Assembly: GCF_001418205.1 (NCBI RefSeq)
Contig: NZ_LIQF01000005.1
Location: 226,275 to 290,274 of the forward strand
DNA length: 64,000 nt
Direction: 5' to 3'
Origin: Marinomonas fungiae
GTDB lineage: Bacteria > Pseudomonadota > Gammaproteobacteria > Pseudomonadales > Marinomonadaceae
Part shown: positions 26,001 through 34,934 of the stretch, in pieces
Layout: each line of letters starts with the position of its first letter
Position numbering within the stretch: position 1 is the first letter of the stretch
Made by a program: the position numbers and the translations under genes
The notes under the pieces: model-generated
Seen by the model: only the letters and a program-made list of their open reading frames with translations
Databases searched by the model: none
What the model was told of the DNA's origin: nothing

Positions 26001-26954
26001 ATGAAAGAGAGTGTGAGTGTTGTATGTAAATATACAGGCCTAGCTGCCGCTATTTCTTGTTCTTCTTACTTGCTAGCCACCGAAAGCGGCTCCCCTTCTA
26101 CTTCAGTGGGGGTGTACGATTTCGGAGCGGGCTTCCTCCCACCAGCTACAGAACATGGATCGTTTGCTTCTCGGGCAGCCATCTATAGCGCAGATAAACT
26201 TGCTAATGGCAATGGGGACAGCACCCCTGGTCAGGACTTTAGTCTTGATGTGTTTTCGATCTCTGCTGTTTATCTAAAAATGACGGATAAACAACTTCTA
26301 GGTGGGCGTTATGGTTACTCTGTTATTGTTCCATTTTTGAAGATGGATGGCAGTCTTTCAGTCTCTGTGCCAGGTGTAGGCACAGTGTTTGAGGATGACG
26401 CGGAGTTATTCAGATTAGGGGATATTCAAGCTGTACCCTTTATATTGGGCTGGAACCTAGCCCCTAATTTTGCAGTAAACACTCAGTTTGCTGTTCAAGC
26501 GCCAACGGGGGATTACGATAAAGATAGGTTTATATCTCCAAGTATCAACCACTGGGTATTTACGCCTAGTGCGGCCTTCACCTATATCACCCAAAGTGGT
26601 TTCGAAATTTCTTCCAATTTTCAGCTCGATATCAGCACTAAAAATGAAGATACCGACTACCAAAATGGCCTTGAATACCGACACGAGTTTGGTTTTGGTC
26701 AGCACGTTAACGAATGGACACTTGGCCTAGGCGGTTATTACTACCGACAGCTAACGGACGATAAAACCGGTAGCGATTATACCGGCCAGCCCATTGTAGA
26801 TGGTAATAAGCTTGAAACTCTCGCGTTGGGACCAGCCATTAGTTACTTCTCTCCAGGCATGCCAAATGTATGGTTCCATGCCTACAAAGAGTTCGACTCA
26901 GTTAATCGCAGTGAAGGCTATAACATAGCACTTCGCGTTGCACATTCATTCTAA
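26001..26954 (+). CDS. SphA / phenol-degradation MetA-type outer-membrane channel
   Basis: A 317-residue predicted outer-membrane beta-barrel of the Phenol_MetA_deg family. It has a signal peptide with a Cys-Ser rich hydrophobic core up to about residue 26, then GVYDFGAGFLPPATEHG. Central strands include APTGDYDKDRFISPSINHW (the usual G-Y-short-loop of this family), and it ends in Phe (ALRVAHSF). These proteins occur with aromatic catabolism and probably admit hydrophobic substrates. GGAG precedes the start. It is first of a putative operon with MFS and amidase genes. Confidence 0.82.
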   Translation: MKESVSVVCKYTGLAAAISCSSYLLATESGSPSTSVGVYDFGAGFLPPATEHGSFASRAAIYSADKLANGNGDSTPGQDFSLDVFSISAVYLKMTDKQLLGGRYGYSVIVPFLKMDGSLSVSVPGVGTVFEDDAELFRLGDIQAVPFILGWNLAPNFAVNTQFAVQAPTGDYDKDRFISPSINHWVFTPSAAFTYITQSGFEISSNFQLDISTKNEDTDYQNGLEYRHEFGFGQHVNEWTLGLGGYYYRQLTDDKTGSDYTGQPIVDGNKLETLALGPAISYFSPGMPNVWFHAYKEFDSVNRSEGYNIALRVAHSF

Positions 26955-26965
26955 GGAGGCTGAAT

Positions 26966-28186
26966 ATGACAGATCAATTCACTGTTAAAAAAGCCACCGC
27001 TGGACGCGAAGGTATTCTGATCGCACTAGGAAGTAGTTTAACCATAATGGGCTCTGTAATGGTCGCCCCCATGCTACCAAAGATGGGGCAAGAGTTTGGC
27101 CCAGTGACCCCTGATGCGGGAACGCTATTACCCCTAGCGGTGACTGGCCCGGCGTTGGCAATCGCTTTATTTGCACCCATTGCTGGGTGGATTTCGGACC
27201 GTGTCGGACGAAAGGCGATGTTGATTTTGGCTACCTTTTTGTATGCCATTTTGGGTGTTTTGCCTGCTCTCCTCACTGACTTGAATGACATCGTTATTTC
27301 ACGTTTGTTATTTGGTTGTGCTGAGGCGGTCATTATGACCTGTTGCACTGCATTGATAGCAGACTATTGGCACGGAGAGGAGCGGTTTAAGTTTGTTAAT
27401 TTCCAAGTGGTCTCCATCGGAATCATTGGCTCAATCTTCTTTGTCCTAGGTGGGGTAATGGGGGAAGAGTCATGGCGTACCCCGTTTTACCTGTACTTAG
27501 GGCCACTATTACTTATTCCTTTCATGGTTCGAATTTTATGGGAGCCTAAGAAGAACTCAGGGCATTTGCCGCCAGTTGATCCTAATGCTCATACAGCTTT
27601 TGCTCCGCTCATTATTGGTTACCTTATGATTCTAGGTGGCATGGTGCTGAACTTTATCGTCCCAGTGCAAGCACCTGCTTTGTTGGTAGCAATAGGGGTT
27701 ACATCCACGACTAAAATCGGCCTATCCGCAGGGCTTGGCTTGCTAGCCACTCTTGGCGGATCGTTAACTTGGCCACTATTACGTCGCCTGTTTGGTCTAT
27801 CAGGCTGCAACGCTTTGTTAATGGCTTTACTTGCTGTAGGACTATGGTTACTGGCCAATGCAGAAACCTATAACCAAGTACTGTTTGCAGTATGTATTCA
27901 CGGTTTAGGTGCTGGATTAATGGTACCAAACTTGATGGCCTCAGTAATGAACGCTTTACCTGATAGCGTGCGTGGTCGCGGTATTGGTGGTTTCACTTCT
28001 GCACTTTATCTCGGGCAATTTATCAGCCCAATCGTCGTGGGAACAATTATCGCGATGACTCAAACAGACCTGCCCAGCGCTATTGTCTATTTAGCGATAG
28101 CAAGTGCGGTTGTGGCGGCTATATGGCTCCTTTCCAGATTACTTGGTGGTAAAAGCCAACCTTTAAATAAAGAAAGTGCAGCTTAA
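26966..28186 (+). CDS. MFS transporter
   Basis: A 406-residue 12-helix major facilitator with the loop 2-3 motif GWISDRVGRKAMLI and a second-half SVRGRGIGGF. It lies 11 bases after the channel gene and 52 before the amidase, so it is probably the inner-membrane uptake system for the amidase substrate. A charged tail (GGKSQPLNKESAA) ends the protein. Substrate not assignable. Confidence 0.85.
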   Translation: MTDQFTVKKATAGREGILIALGSSLTIMGSVMVAPMLPKMGQEFGPVTPDAGTLLPLAVTGPALAIALFAPIAGWISDRVGRKAMLILATFLYAILGVLPALLTDLNDIVISRLLFGCAEAVIMTCCTALIADYWHGEERFKFVNFQVVSIGIIGSIFFVLGGVMGEESWRTPFYLYLGPLLLIPFMVRILWEPKKNSGHLPPVDPNAHTAFAPLIIGYLMILGGMVLNFIVPVQAPALLVAIGVTSTTKIGLSAGLGLLATLGGSLTWPLLRRLFGLSGCNALLMALLAVGLWLLANAETYNQVLFAVCIHGLGAGLMVPNLMASVMNALPDSVRGRGIGGFTSALYLGQFISPIVVGTIIAMTQTDLPSAIVYLAIASAVVAAIWLLSRLLGGKSQPLNKESAA

Positions 28187-28238
28187 CAAAAGAGAGCTCA
28201 TTCAAAACAAACTTTAAACAGATGTTGTAGGTAATATT

Positions 28239-29678
28239 ATGAAAGACATTCATTCGTTAATGGATCAATGCGACGGTATTGCGTTGGCAGAACATGTGAA
28301 AAATAAAGAGGTAACGGCGCAAGAGCTTTTGAATGCGAGTATCGAGCGCTTAGAAAAGGTAAACCCTATTATTAATGCTGTAGCGGAAAAGCTGTATGAC
28401 GCGGCACGTGAAGCGCCGACTACGGAAGGGGCATTTGAGGGCGTGCCTACCTTGGTGAAGGACCTCTTTGCACCAATGAAAGAAGCACGTATGAGTAATG
28501 GCTCTTTCTCCCTAGGTAAAGCCCGCCCAGGATTCGATGACTCAGTGGTCTCACGTTTACGTGCTTCCGGTCTGCGTTTTATTGGCACCTCAACGGCTCC
28601 CGAATTTGGTATTTCTTATACCACTGAATCGGGACGTTTTGGTGTGACGCGCAACCCTTGGAATCTTGATCATAGTGCGGGGGGGTCTAGTGGTGGCTCC
28701 GCAGCAATCGTTGCGGCCCGGGTTGTGCCCTTTGCACATGGTAATGATGGCGGCGGTTCAATCCGTGTGCCTTCCTCTTGCTGTGGCTTGTTTGGTCTAA
28801 AGCCGAGTCGAGGATTGGTTCCAAGTGGCCCCTTAGTCGGTGAAGGTTGGGGCGGCATGGGATGTGCTCACGCACTTACTGTCTCTGTACGTGATAGTGC
28901 AGCCTTGCTGGATGTCGTCGCAGGTAGCGATCTAGGAGCCCCCTACGCAGCGCCGATACAACAAGATTCTTACCTGAGCTCAATGCAAAAGGAAGTAAAA
29001 CCACTACGTATTGCGCTGGTCGAAGATGCTGGCCCATGGAGCTTATCTCCAGAAGCGTTGGCTAGCGTAAGGCATACAGCAAAACTATGCGAAAGCTTAG
29101 GGCATTCAGTCGAAATCGTGAAGTTTCCTGTAGACCTTCCTTCATTTTTCAGTAGCGCATTCGATGTGATTGCACCAAACACATTAAGCTATGTTCAGTT
29201 ACTGGGAGATATGCGAGGAGCGCCAGTAAAAGATGAAGAGTTAGAGGCCGGAACCCGTATTATCCTGCGCGAAAGAGGTAATATTAGTGCAGTAAAATAC
29301 ACTCAAGCAATTGAGCATTTCCATCGTCTAGGACGTGAAATGGCGGGCTTTATGCAGCAGTTTGATGTTTTGTTAACACCGACTTTAACACGCGAGCCTC
29401 CAAAAATAGGCGATATTCGTATGCTTAATGCGGAGGCGTCGCTCGACGAGTTTATTCATCTTTCTCATGGCTACAGCCCATACACTGCGGTGTTTAATTC
29501 AACTGGGCAGCCTGCTATGTCGGTTCCGCTTTATTGGACTCAAAATGAACTGCCACTAGGTTCGCACTTTGTTGGGCGTTTTGGTGAGGAAGCGACATTA
29601 TTACAACTCGCCGCACAGTTAGAGCAAGCACAACCTTGGGCTCATAAAGTGCCTCCTGTTAACGCTCGATCCGCCTAA
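28239..29678 (+). CDS. Amidase (amidase-signature family)
   Basis: A 479-residue amidase-signature hydrolase that splits carboxamides to acid plus ammonia. The Ser-cisSer-Lys triad is visible: Lys in TLVKDLF, the cis-Ser in [19 protein letters not shown] and the nucleophilic Ser in [13 protein letters not shown]. Linked to an aromatic-type outer-membrane channel, MFS and AraC gene, it may release an aromatic acid from an amide and feed the neighbouring pathway; the substrate is inference. It ends in a very strong terminator. Confidence 0.88.
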   Translation: MKDIHSLMDQCDGIALAEHVKNKEVTAQELLNASIERLEKVNPIINAVAEKLYDAAREAPTTEGAFEGVPTLVKDLFAPMKEARMSNGSFSLGKARPGFDDSVVSRLRASGLRFIGTSTAPEFGISYTTESGRFGVTRNPWNLDHSAGGSSGGSAAIVAARVVPFAHGNDGGGSIRVPSSCCGLFGLKPSRGLVPSGPLVGEGWGGMGCAHALTVSVRDSAALLDVVAGSDLGAPYAAPIQQDSYLSSMQKEVKPLRIALVEDAGPWSLSPEALASVRHTAKLCESLGHSVEIVKFPVDLPSFFSSAFDVIAPNTLSYVQLLGDMRGAPVKDEELEAGTRIILRERGNISAVKYTQAIEHFHRLGREMAGFMQQFDVLLTPTLTREPPKIGDIRMLNAEASLDEFIHLSHGYSPYTAVFNSTGQPAMSVPLYWTQNELPLGSHFVGRFGEEATLLQLAAQLEQAQPWAHKVPPVNARSA

Positions 29679-29700
29679 CCGTCACTCAAGTGACGTGATT

Positions 29701-29740
29701 ATCCCCAATAGTTGGAGTAGCCAACTATTGGGGATTTTTT
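29701..29740 (+). terminator. Terminator of the amidase operon
   Basis: A 15-bp perfect stem (29701-29715 with 29721-29735), loop AGTAG, then TTTTT. Confidence 0.95.
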
Positions 29741-29768
29741 ATTGTGAATATCTGACGAAGCATAAACT

Positions 29769-29804
29769 AAAAAGCCTGACTTCAATAATATATTGAAGTC
29801 AGGC
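29769..29804 (-). terminator. Terminator of the tct operon
   Basis: A 14-bp perfect stem (29774-29787 with 29791-29804), loop of 3. On the minus strand it is followed by a T-run complementary to 29769-29773. It faces the amidase terminator across a convergent gap. Confidence 0.93.
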
Positions 29805-29859
29805 AATAATAATGGCTTGGAAATTAGTCTTAGCGGTTTACTATCAAACGCTTATCTTT

Positions 29860-31341
29860 TTAAGCAACAGCTTTCTTACGAACTTTGCTAAAAACAAACA
29901 CGGTGATAGACAACATGGTGAGCATCAATAAGGTAAAAGCAATCGGACGATCTACGAAGATCTCGAAGTTGCCATTGGATACCCCTAATGCCTGACGCAT
30001 ACGATCCAAAAACACAGGGCCTAGTACTAAGCCGAGGATAATTGGCACAGCTGGGATATTGTTGCGCTTCATGATGTAGCCAATGACTGAGAAAAACAAC
30101 GCAATCAGGGCATCAGTGATCTGATAGTTCTGGCTGTAGGCCCCCAAGAAACCTAGTACAAAAATCAATGCACCAATGAATCGACCACGGATACGAGTGA
30201 TGTTAACGATGTATTTCGAGGCAAACGTTAAATACACAAACACAAAGATGTTCATAATGAACAAGGAAACGTAAAGACCAGAGATAAACTCTGGATGCTC
30301 TGTGAACAAACGCGGTCCGGGGATATAGTTATGCACCATAAATACGGACAATAGCATGGCCATCAACGCATCCGCTGGGATGCCAAACGCCAATAGAGGG
30401 ATCAAAACCGATGCTGTGACGGCATTGTTTGATGTCTCTGATGCAACAATACCCGCCTCGGCGCCATTGCCAAATTCCTCAGGTTTTTTAGAAAACTTCT
30501 GAGCTAAGGTATAAGAGAAAAACTGTGAACCGAACTCCCCTACCCCTGGTAAAAGTCCCATTAAGACTCCAAGAATAGCAGAGCGAATAGCGGTCACCTT
30601 ATTACGAAGTAAAACCACAAAACCTGAAAAGTGACCTGATCCTTCCAGCTTTGTTTTGAATGAATCACCACTTTTAGTCGACAGCAGGATATACGCCTGA
30701 GACATGGCAAATAGCCCAATTACAGCTGGTACTAAAGGCACCCCTGCTAATAAAAATGACTGATCTAGCGTGTACACCTGAGTGCTGTATGAACGATCGA
30801 TACCAATGGTACCTAAAAACATCCCCAAGCCTATCATCGCCGCCGCTTCAATGGCGTATTCATTGTGTGCCAAGACCACGAAGACCATACCTAACAACGC
30901 CAGCATGGCAAATTCCGCGGAGCCAAATAAAGTGGCTACTTGAGACAAAACTGGAGCGAAAAAGACCAACGATAACACCGAAATAATGCCACCAAAAAAA
31001 GACGAGGTATAAGCAATCGATAGTGCTTTTTTACCTTCCCCCCTTTTTGCCATGGGGTAACCGTCATAGGTGGTCAATACCGCTACAGGCGTTCCGGGCG
31101 TATTCATCAATATGGCTGGAATGGCTCCACCATACCAAGCGCCACCATACACTCCTAACAAAAGCGTGACCCCAAACAACGGCTCCATAGAAAAGGTTAA
31201 TGGCAGCAGAATCGCCATCACCCCTGCAGGTTCCAGTCCTGGAATAGAGCCAATGGTCACGCCAATTAGCGCGCCAATAATCACTGCCCAAATGACACCG
31301 CCACTTAGGACTTCATTAATACCTAAACTAATCAGTTCCAT
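29860..31341 (-). CDS. tctA: Tripartite tricarboxylate transporter large permease (TctA)
   Basis: A 493-residue membrane protein with about 12 helices. It shows the TctA N-terminal signature TIGSIPGLEPAGVMAILLP, the LMNTPGTPVAV segment and MGLLPGVGEFGSQFFSY in the second half. It works with TctB and the periplasmic TctC for carboxylate uptake. Last gene of the leftward unit, 9 bases after tctB. In this family the binding protein sets specificity, and that ligand is unknown. Confidence 0.93.
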   Translation of the reverse strand: MELISLGINEVLSGGVIWAVIIGALIGVTIGSIPGLEPAGVMAILLPLTFSMEPLFGVTLLLGVYGGAWYGGAIPAILMNTPGTPVAVLTTYDGYPMAKRGEGKKALSIAYTSSFFGGIISVLSLVFFAPVLSQVATLFGSAEFAMLALLGMVFVVLAHNEYAIEAAAMIGLGMFLGTIGIDRSYSTQVYTLDQSFLLAGVPLVPAVIGLFAMSQAYILLSTKSGDSFKTKLEGSGHFSGFVVLLRNKVTAIRSAILGVLMGLLPGVGEFGSQFFSYTLAQKFSKKPEEFGNGAEAGIVASETSNNAVTASVLIPLLAFGIPADALMAMLLSVFMVHNYIPGPRLFTEHPEFISGLYVSLFIMNIFVFVYLTFASKYIVNITRIRGRFIGALIFVLGFLGAYSQNYQITDALIALFFSVIGYIMKRNNIPAVPIILGLVLGPVFLDRMRQALGVSNGNFEIFVDRPIAFTLLMLTMLSITVFVFSKVRKKAVA

Positions 31342-31350
31342 ACATCATCT

Positions 31351-31878
31351 CTACAAGTAACTGTTCATAAACCAAAGGACACCGTCACTAAACAGCGCTT
31401 CATAAAGCACAACATCTGGAAACCAAATATTGACCCCAACTCGGAAAATCAACACGATCATGGACACAGCAGCAACGGCACATGCGACCCAAAACCATGA
31501 CAGCAAACGACTTAACCAGAGTAGTGCTAAGACAAACAACAGCGTGGCCGGGGCAAAACCAATCCAGCCTAAGGCGTAGATGTAAGCAATGAACAACCCA
31601 CCAGTGATCACCACCACCTGATAGTAAGGTAGATTTTCAATCAGTCCTTGAATAAGGCTAGGTTCGCCTTTTACTGGTTTTAACAAAGTTAGAAGCTTAA
31701 TAAAGGAGAAAAAGGCCAGAATACTTAAGCCAACTAGCGGTGCGACATAAGGTTGCGTATACCAACCTCGAGCACGTTTTAGTGTCGTGGTATGCTCCGG
31801 AAAGCTAACAATCAGGTAACAAGTGATGACTAAAGTCACGATGAAAAACAGTTTAGATTTACGATAAGCTTGATCCAT
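31351..31878 (-). CDS. tctB: Tripartite tricarboxylate transporter small permease (TctB)
   Basis: A 175-residue protein with four predicted helices. ATG 31878 is one base after the uspA stop, giving clear translational coupling; an in-frame start at 31926 would lie within uspA. The hydrophobic pattern and position between uspA and tctA support TctB. Sequence conservation in this family is low. Confidence 0.85.
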   Translation of the reverse strand: MDQAYRKSKLFFIVTLVITCYLIVSFPEHTTTLKRARGWYTQPYVAPLVGLSILAFFSFIKLLTLLKPVKGEPSLIQGLIENLPYYQVVVITGGLFIAYIYALGWIGFAPATLLFVLALLWLSRLLSWFWVACAVAAVSMIVLIFRVGVNIWFPDVVLYEALFSDGVLWFMNSYL

Positions 31879-31879
31879 A

Positions 31880-32380
31880 TTATGCCCCAACCTTGACTTG
31901 CTTGATGGTATTTGAAATCGGGACAATCAATACGGGGGTTGAAGCACTATGAATAACTTTCTGTGCAGTGGAGCCTAAAAATAACCGGGACAAAGCATTC
32001 ACTCTTCGATCGCCCATCACGATCATTTGCGCCTCAATTTCTTCGGCCACCTCGACAATCTTTTTCGCGGGTTCGCCAAAGGTTACGATGACCTCTATCT
32101 GCTCCGCATCGAATTCAGATTGTTCTAACTCTTCCGCAACAAAGTTATGGATGCGCTGTTTCATGTAGGCACGTATTTCGGTTTTCAGCGATTCTAGATG
32201 CTTATCGTGTGCTTTTTTTACTCGAAAGCCGCCCAGTGTTTCATCTTGACCACGGTGAAACTGTTCAGATACATGTAGAAAATAAATTCGTCCTTTGCTT
32301 TGGATTGCTTGCTCAATCGCAGCGTGCAATACCACTCGGCTTCCATTTTCCAAATCGGAAGCATAAAGAATATGTTTCAT
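31880..32380 (-). CDS. Universal stress protein (UspA family)
   Basis: A 166-residue UspA domain starting KHILYASDLENGS. The nucleotide-loop region MGDRRVNALSRLFLGSTAQK keeps the final GS but has Arg where the second Gly of the ATP-binding pattern normally sits. UspA genes are often found inside tct/TRAP operons, where they may tune the transporter. It is co-transcribed with tctB and tctA and separated from the upstream ALDH by a terminator-like hairpin. Confidence 0.88.
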   Translation of the reverse strand: MKHILYASDLENGSRVVLHAAIEQAIQSKGRIYFLHVSEQFHRGQDETLGGFRVKKAHDKHLESLKTEIRAYMKQRIHNFVAEELEQSEFDAEQIEVIVTFGEPAKKIVEVAEEIEAQMIVMGDRRVNALSRLFLGSTAQKVIHSASTPVLIVPISNTIKQVKVGA

Positions 32381-32392
32381 GACTTACCCCAT

Positions 32393-32427
32393 AAAAAAGG
32401 CGCAGCTTCACAATGAAGCTGCGCCTT
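32393..32427 (-). terminator. Terminator between ALDH and uspA
   Basis: A 14-bp perfect stem (32397-32410 with 32414-32427), loop CAA, followed on the minus strand by a T-run (complement of 32393-32398). It splits the tct cluster into tctC-ALDH and uspA-tctBA unless read through. Confidence 0.88.
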
Positions 32428-32438
32428 ATCTTTATGAT

Positions 32439-33800
32439 TTACTTAGCTCGGTTAACCACTTTTCTAACCGTATACTCAAGTAATCCTTCTTTACCAAATT
32501 CAACGCCTAAGCCAGAGTCTTTATTGCCACCAAATGGGATATGCGGCAGGACTTCCGCATGGTTGTTTACCCATACCGTTCCAGAGTCCAATTGCGAAAC
32601 CACCCAATCCAACTCTTCGCATGGTTCGCCCCAAACCGACCCACCTAATGCAAACTCTTTATGAATCGCATGGGACATGACCTCTTTGACATCATCAAAC
32701 GGAATGATCGGTAACACTGGACCAAATTGCTCTTCGCACACTACAGAGATCTGATGTTGAGGATTTTTAACCAGTGTCGGCGCAATAAAGTAGCCATTTA
32801 ACCCTTCTGGTAGCGTCGGCTCAATCACCTCAGCACCAGATGCCTTGGCTTCGTCAATCATGGCTTTCACACTGTTGAACTGCTTCTCATTTTGTACAGG
32901 GCCAAAGGTCACACCCGCGTCCATGCCATTACCGACCACTTGTGCCGCTGCGATGTCTGCCAAGGCCTTGGCAAGCTCGTCGTACTTAGAACGATGCACA
33001 TACAAACGTTTCAAACAGGCACAAGTTTGTCCCATGTTGATGAAAGACGTCATGTAGATCTTTTCGGCAATCTTTTTGATATCGGCGTTTTGCAACACAA
33101 TACCGGCATCATTGCCACCCAGTTCAAGCGTGACTTTTTTAAGGTCCCCTGCTGCAATTTTCGCTAAATGCTTACCAACAGGTGTGGATCCCGTAAACAC
33201 AAGTTTCTTGACATCAGGGTGCTGCACCAATGGCTCACCAATCGCTCGACCGCCACCTACAACCACCTGAACTAAGTTTGGGATCGTATGCTTGTTAATG
33301 ATTTCGGCCAATTTGATGGTATTGATAGGCGTTGTTGAAGCCGGTTTTACCACCACACTACAGCCCGCTTTTAACGCAGGCATGATGTGCCATACTGCAA
33401 TCATAAGTGGCCAGTTCCATGGCGTAATAGAAGCCACAACCCCGACCGGTAAACGTTGAATTTCAACATAACGCTCAGCACTGTCTTCAATCACTTCTGT
33501 TTCAAGTGACAAACTAGCGTTGTATCGAGTCCAACCTGCTGCGCCACCCACTTCAATTTGAGCGATCGCAAGCGGTTTACCTTGTTCTGAAACAACGATT
33601 TCCGCCAATTCCGCTGCACAAGCCTCAATCTCATCGGCAATGTTTAGCATGGCTTGGGTACGCTCTTCATCGGATTTGGAGCGCCAAATCTCAAAGGCTT
33701 CTTTCGCTGTTTCAACAATGCTGTTTAGCTCAGCCTCCGTTGTTTCCGGGATACTCTTATAAACAGCTTTCGTGGCAGGGTTGATTACATTAATCGTCAT
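32439..33800 (-). CDS. Aldehyde dehydrogenase
   Basis: A 453-residue ALDH (ATG 33800; a GTG three codons earlier at 33809 is possible and neither has a clear Shine-Dalgarno). Landmarks are TPWNWPLM, FTGSTPVGK, LELGGNDAG (catalytic Glu), MGQTCACLKR (catalytic Cys) and EQFGPVLPI. It is slightly shorter at the N-terminus than most ALDHs. It sits between tctC and uspA, so it may oxidise an aldehyde derived from the imported acid, or succinic semialdehyde from HpaI (inference). Confidence 0.87.
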   Translation of the reverse strand: MTINVINPATKAVYKSIPETTEAELNSIVETAKEAFEIWRSKSDEERTQAMLNIADEIEACAAELAEIVVSEQGKPLAIAQIEVGGAAGWTRYNASLSLETEVIEDSAERYVEIQRLPVGVVASITPWNWPLMIAVWHIMPALKAGCSVVVKPASTTPINTIKLAEIINKHTIPNLVQVVVGGGRAIGEPLVQHPDVKKLVFTGSTPVGKHLAKIAAGDLKKVTLELGGNDAGIVLQNADIKKIAEKIYMTSFINMGQTCACLKRLYVHRSKYDELAKALADIAAAQVVGNGMDAGVTFGPVQNEKQFNSVKAMIDEAKASGAEVIEPTLPEGLNGYFIAPTLVKNPQHQISVVCEEQFGPVLPIIPFDDVKEVMSHAIHKEFALGGSVWGEPCEELDWVVSQLDSGTVWVNNHAEVLPHIPFGGNKDSGLGVEFGKEGLLEYTVRKVVNRAK

Positions 33801-33854
33801 GTAGTACACACCATATTATTGTTATGTGGATTTCAAACCGGCTGGAATGACGGG

Positions 33855-34805
33855 CTATTTATTAGCATCCGCCAGTTTTTTCGCATTTTCGTAATCCAGC
33901 TCGATTACTTTCTCTGCATCATCCATATTCGTCCAATACACCCCTGCACCCGTCGTCTCTTGCAGTTTAACGACATCAGGTGATTGCAAGGCGGCTTGAG
34001 CAATGGAAGCAATTTTTTCTTTCACTTCTTTTGGCGTACCCTTCTTAACAAACAGACCGTTCCAGAGTGTTTGAGGAATACCCGTCTGCTCGTTTAGCGT
34101 TGGCACATCAGGAGCAGTTAATAAGCGATTGAAGGTATAGGAAGTGAGAAGCTTCACTTCGCCAGAATCTAAACAGGGAAGAATTTGTTGTGTGGTTGTA
34201 TTGGTAATATCCGCATCACCATTCGCTAGTGTTGCGCAGTTCAGCTCATTAAAAGCAGAATCCGATGCGATGTTGATGCCCAACTGTTCAGCCGCTTTGA
34301 AAGTTAAGGCTGTGGGTAGGGCTTGGTAACCAAAGTGGCCAAGGGAAATATCATGGGTTTTAGAGTATTCAGCTAGTTCAGCCAGCGTGTTGTAAGGCGC
34401 ATCGGCTTTGGTTGCCAGTACGAATGGGTAATCAAGAAAGATACCCACTGGCTCAAAATCATCTCTCGAGTAAGGTGCATTGCCGCCTACCACTTGAGAG
34501 GTCACAAGGTCCACCACGAAAGAACCGATCACACTGCCATCAGGACGTGACTGAGCGACCGCAGTCGCGCCTAGTACACCGCCACCGCCAGGCTTGTTCA
34601 CTACACTCGCTGGTACACCTGTTTCTTTAGACATCTCTTCAGCAATTTTACGAGTAAGTACGTCTTCTAGGTCACCTGGAGGCCAAGGCACAATAAAGCG
34701 AACTGGGCGATTTGGATATTCGGCCGCGATGGCCGCCGTGGATACAGCACCGATTAGCATGGAGCAGGCAATCGGAGCCAAGATAAGTTTTGCGCTTTTT
34801 TTCAT
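33855..34805 (-). CDS. tctC: Tripartite tricarboxylate transporter periplasmic binding protein (TctC)
   Basis: A 316-residue Bug-family periplasmic protein with a signal peptide ending about AIAA-EYPNRPVRFIVPWPPG. That start, with VVNKPGGGGVLGA later, is characteristic of the family. It binds a carboxylate for the TctAB permease. First gene of the leftward tctC-ALDH-(terminator)-uspA-tctB-tctA cluster, with a TGTCCC/GGGACA dyad 60 bases upstream. Confidence 0.92.
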   Translation of the reverse strand: MKKSAKLILAPIACSMLIGAVSTAAIAAEYPNRPVRFIVPWPPGDLEDVLTRKIAEEMSKETGVPASVVNKPGGGGVLGATAVAQSRPDGSVIGSFVVDLVTSQVVGGNAPYSRDDFEPVGIFLDYPFVLATKADAPYNTLAELAEYSKTHDISLGHFGYQALPTALTFKAAEQLGINIASDSAFNELNCATLANGDADITNTTTQQILPCLDSGEVKLLTSYTFNRLLTAPDVPTLNEQTGIPQTLWNGLFVKKGTPKEVKEKIASIAQAALQSPDVVKLQETTGAGVYWTNMDDAEKVIELDYENAKKLADANK

Positions 34806-34864
34806 TTTTATGCTTCCTTTTGTTTGCGTTACTTAAAAATTACACTTGCGCGCTAGCATCCTCT

Positions 34865-34882
34865 ATGTCCCTTTGGGGACAT
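34865..34882. promoter_or_regulatory. ATGTCCC-TTTG-GGGACAT dyad upstream of tctC
   Basis: 7-bp perfect arms, 4-base spacer, 60 bases from the tctC start. The same core (TGTCCC-N4-GGGACA) lies in the porin/LysR region at 5425-5440, and the right half plus flank recurs near 41116. A shared operator is likely but the factor is unknown. Confidence 0.5.
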
Positions 34883-34934
34883 TTTTGAAAGCGCAGCAGC
34901 TAGCGCCCGAAAATTGCTTTCCGGGCCGCTTCGA

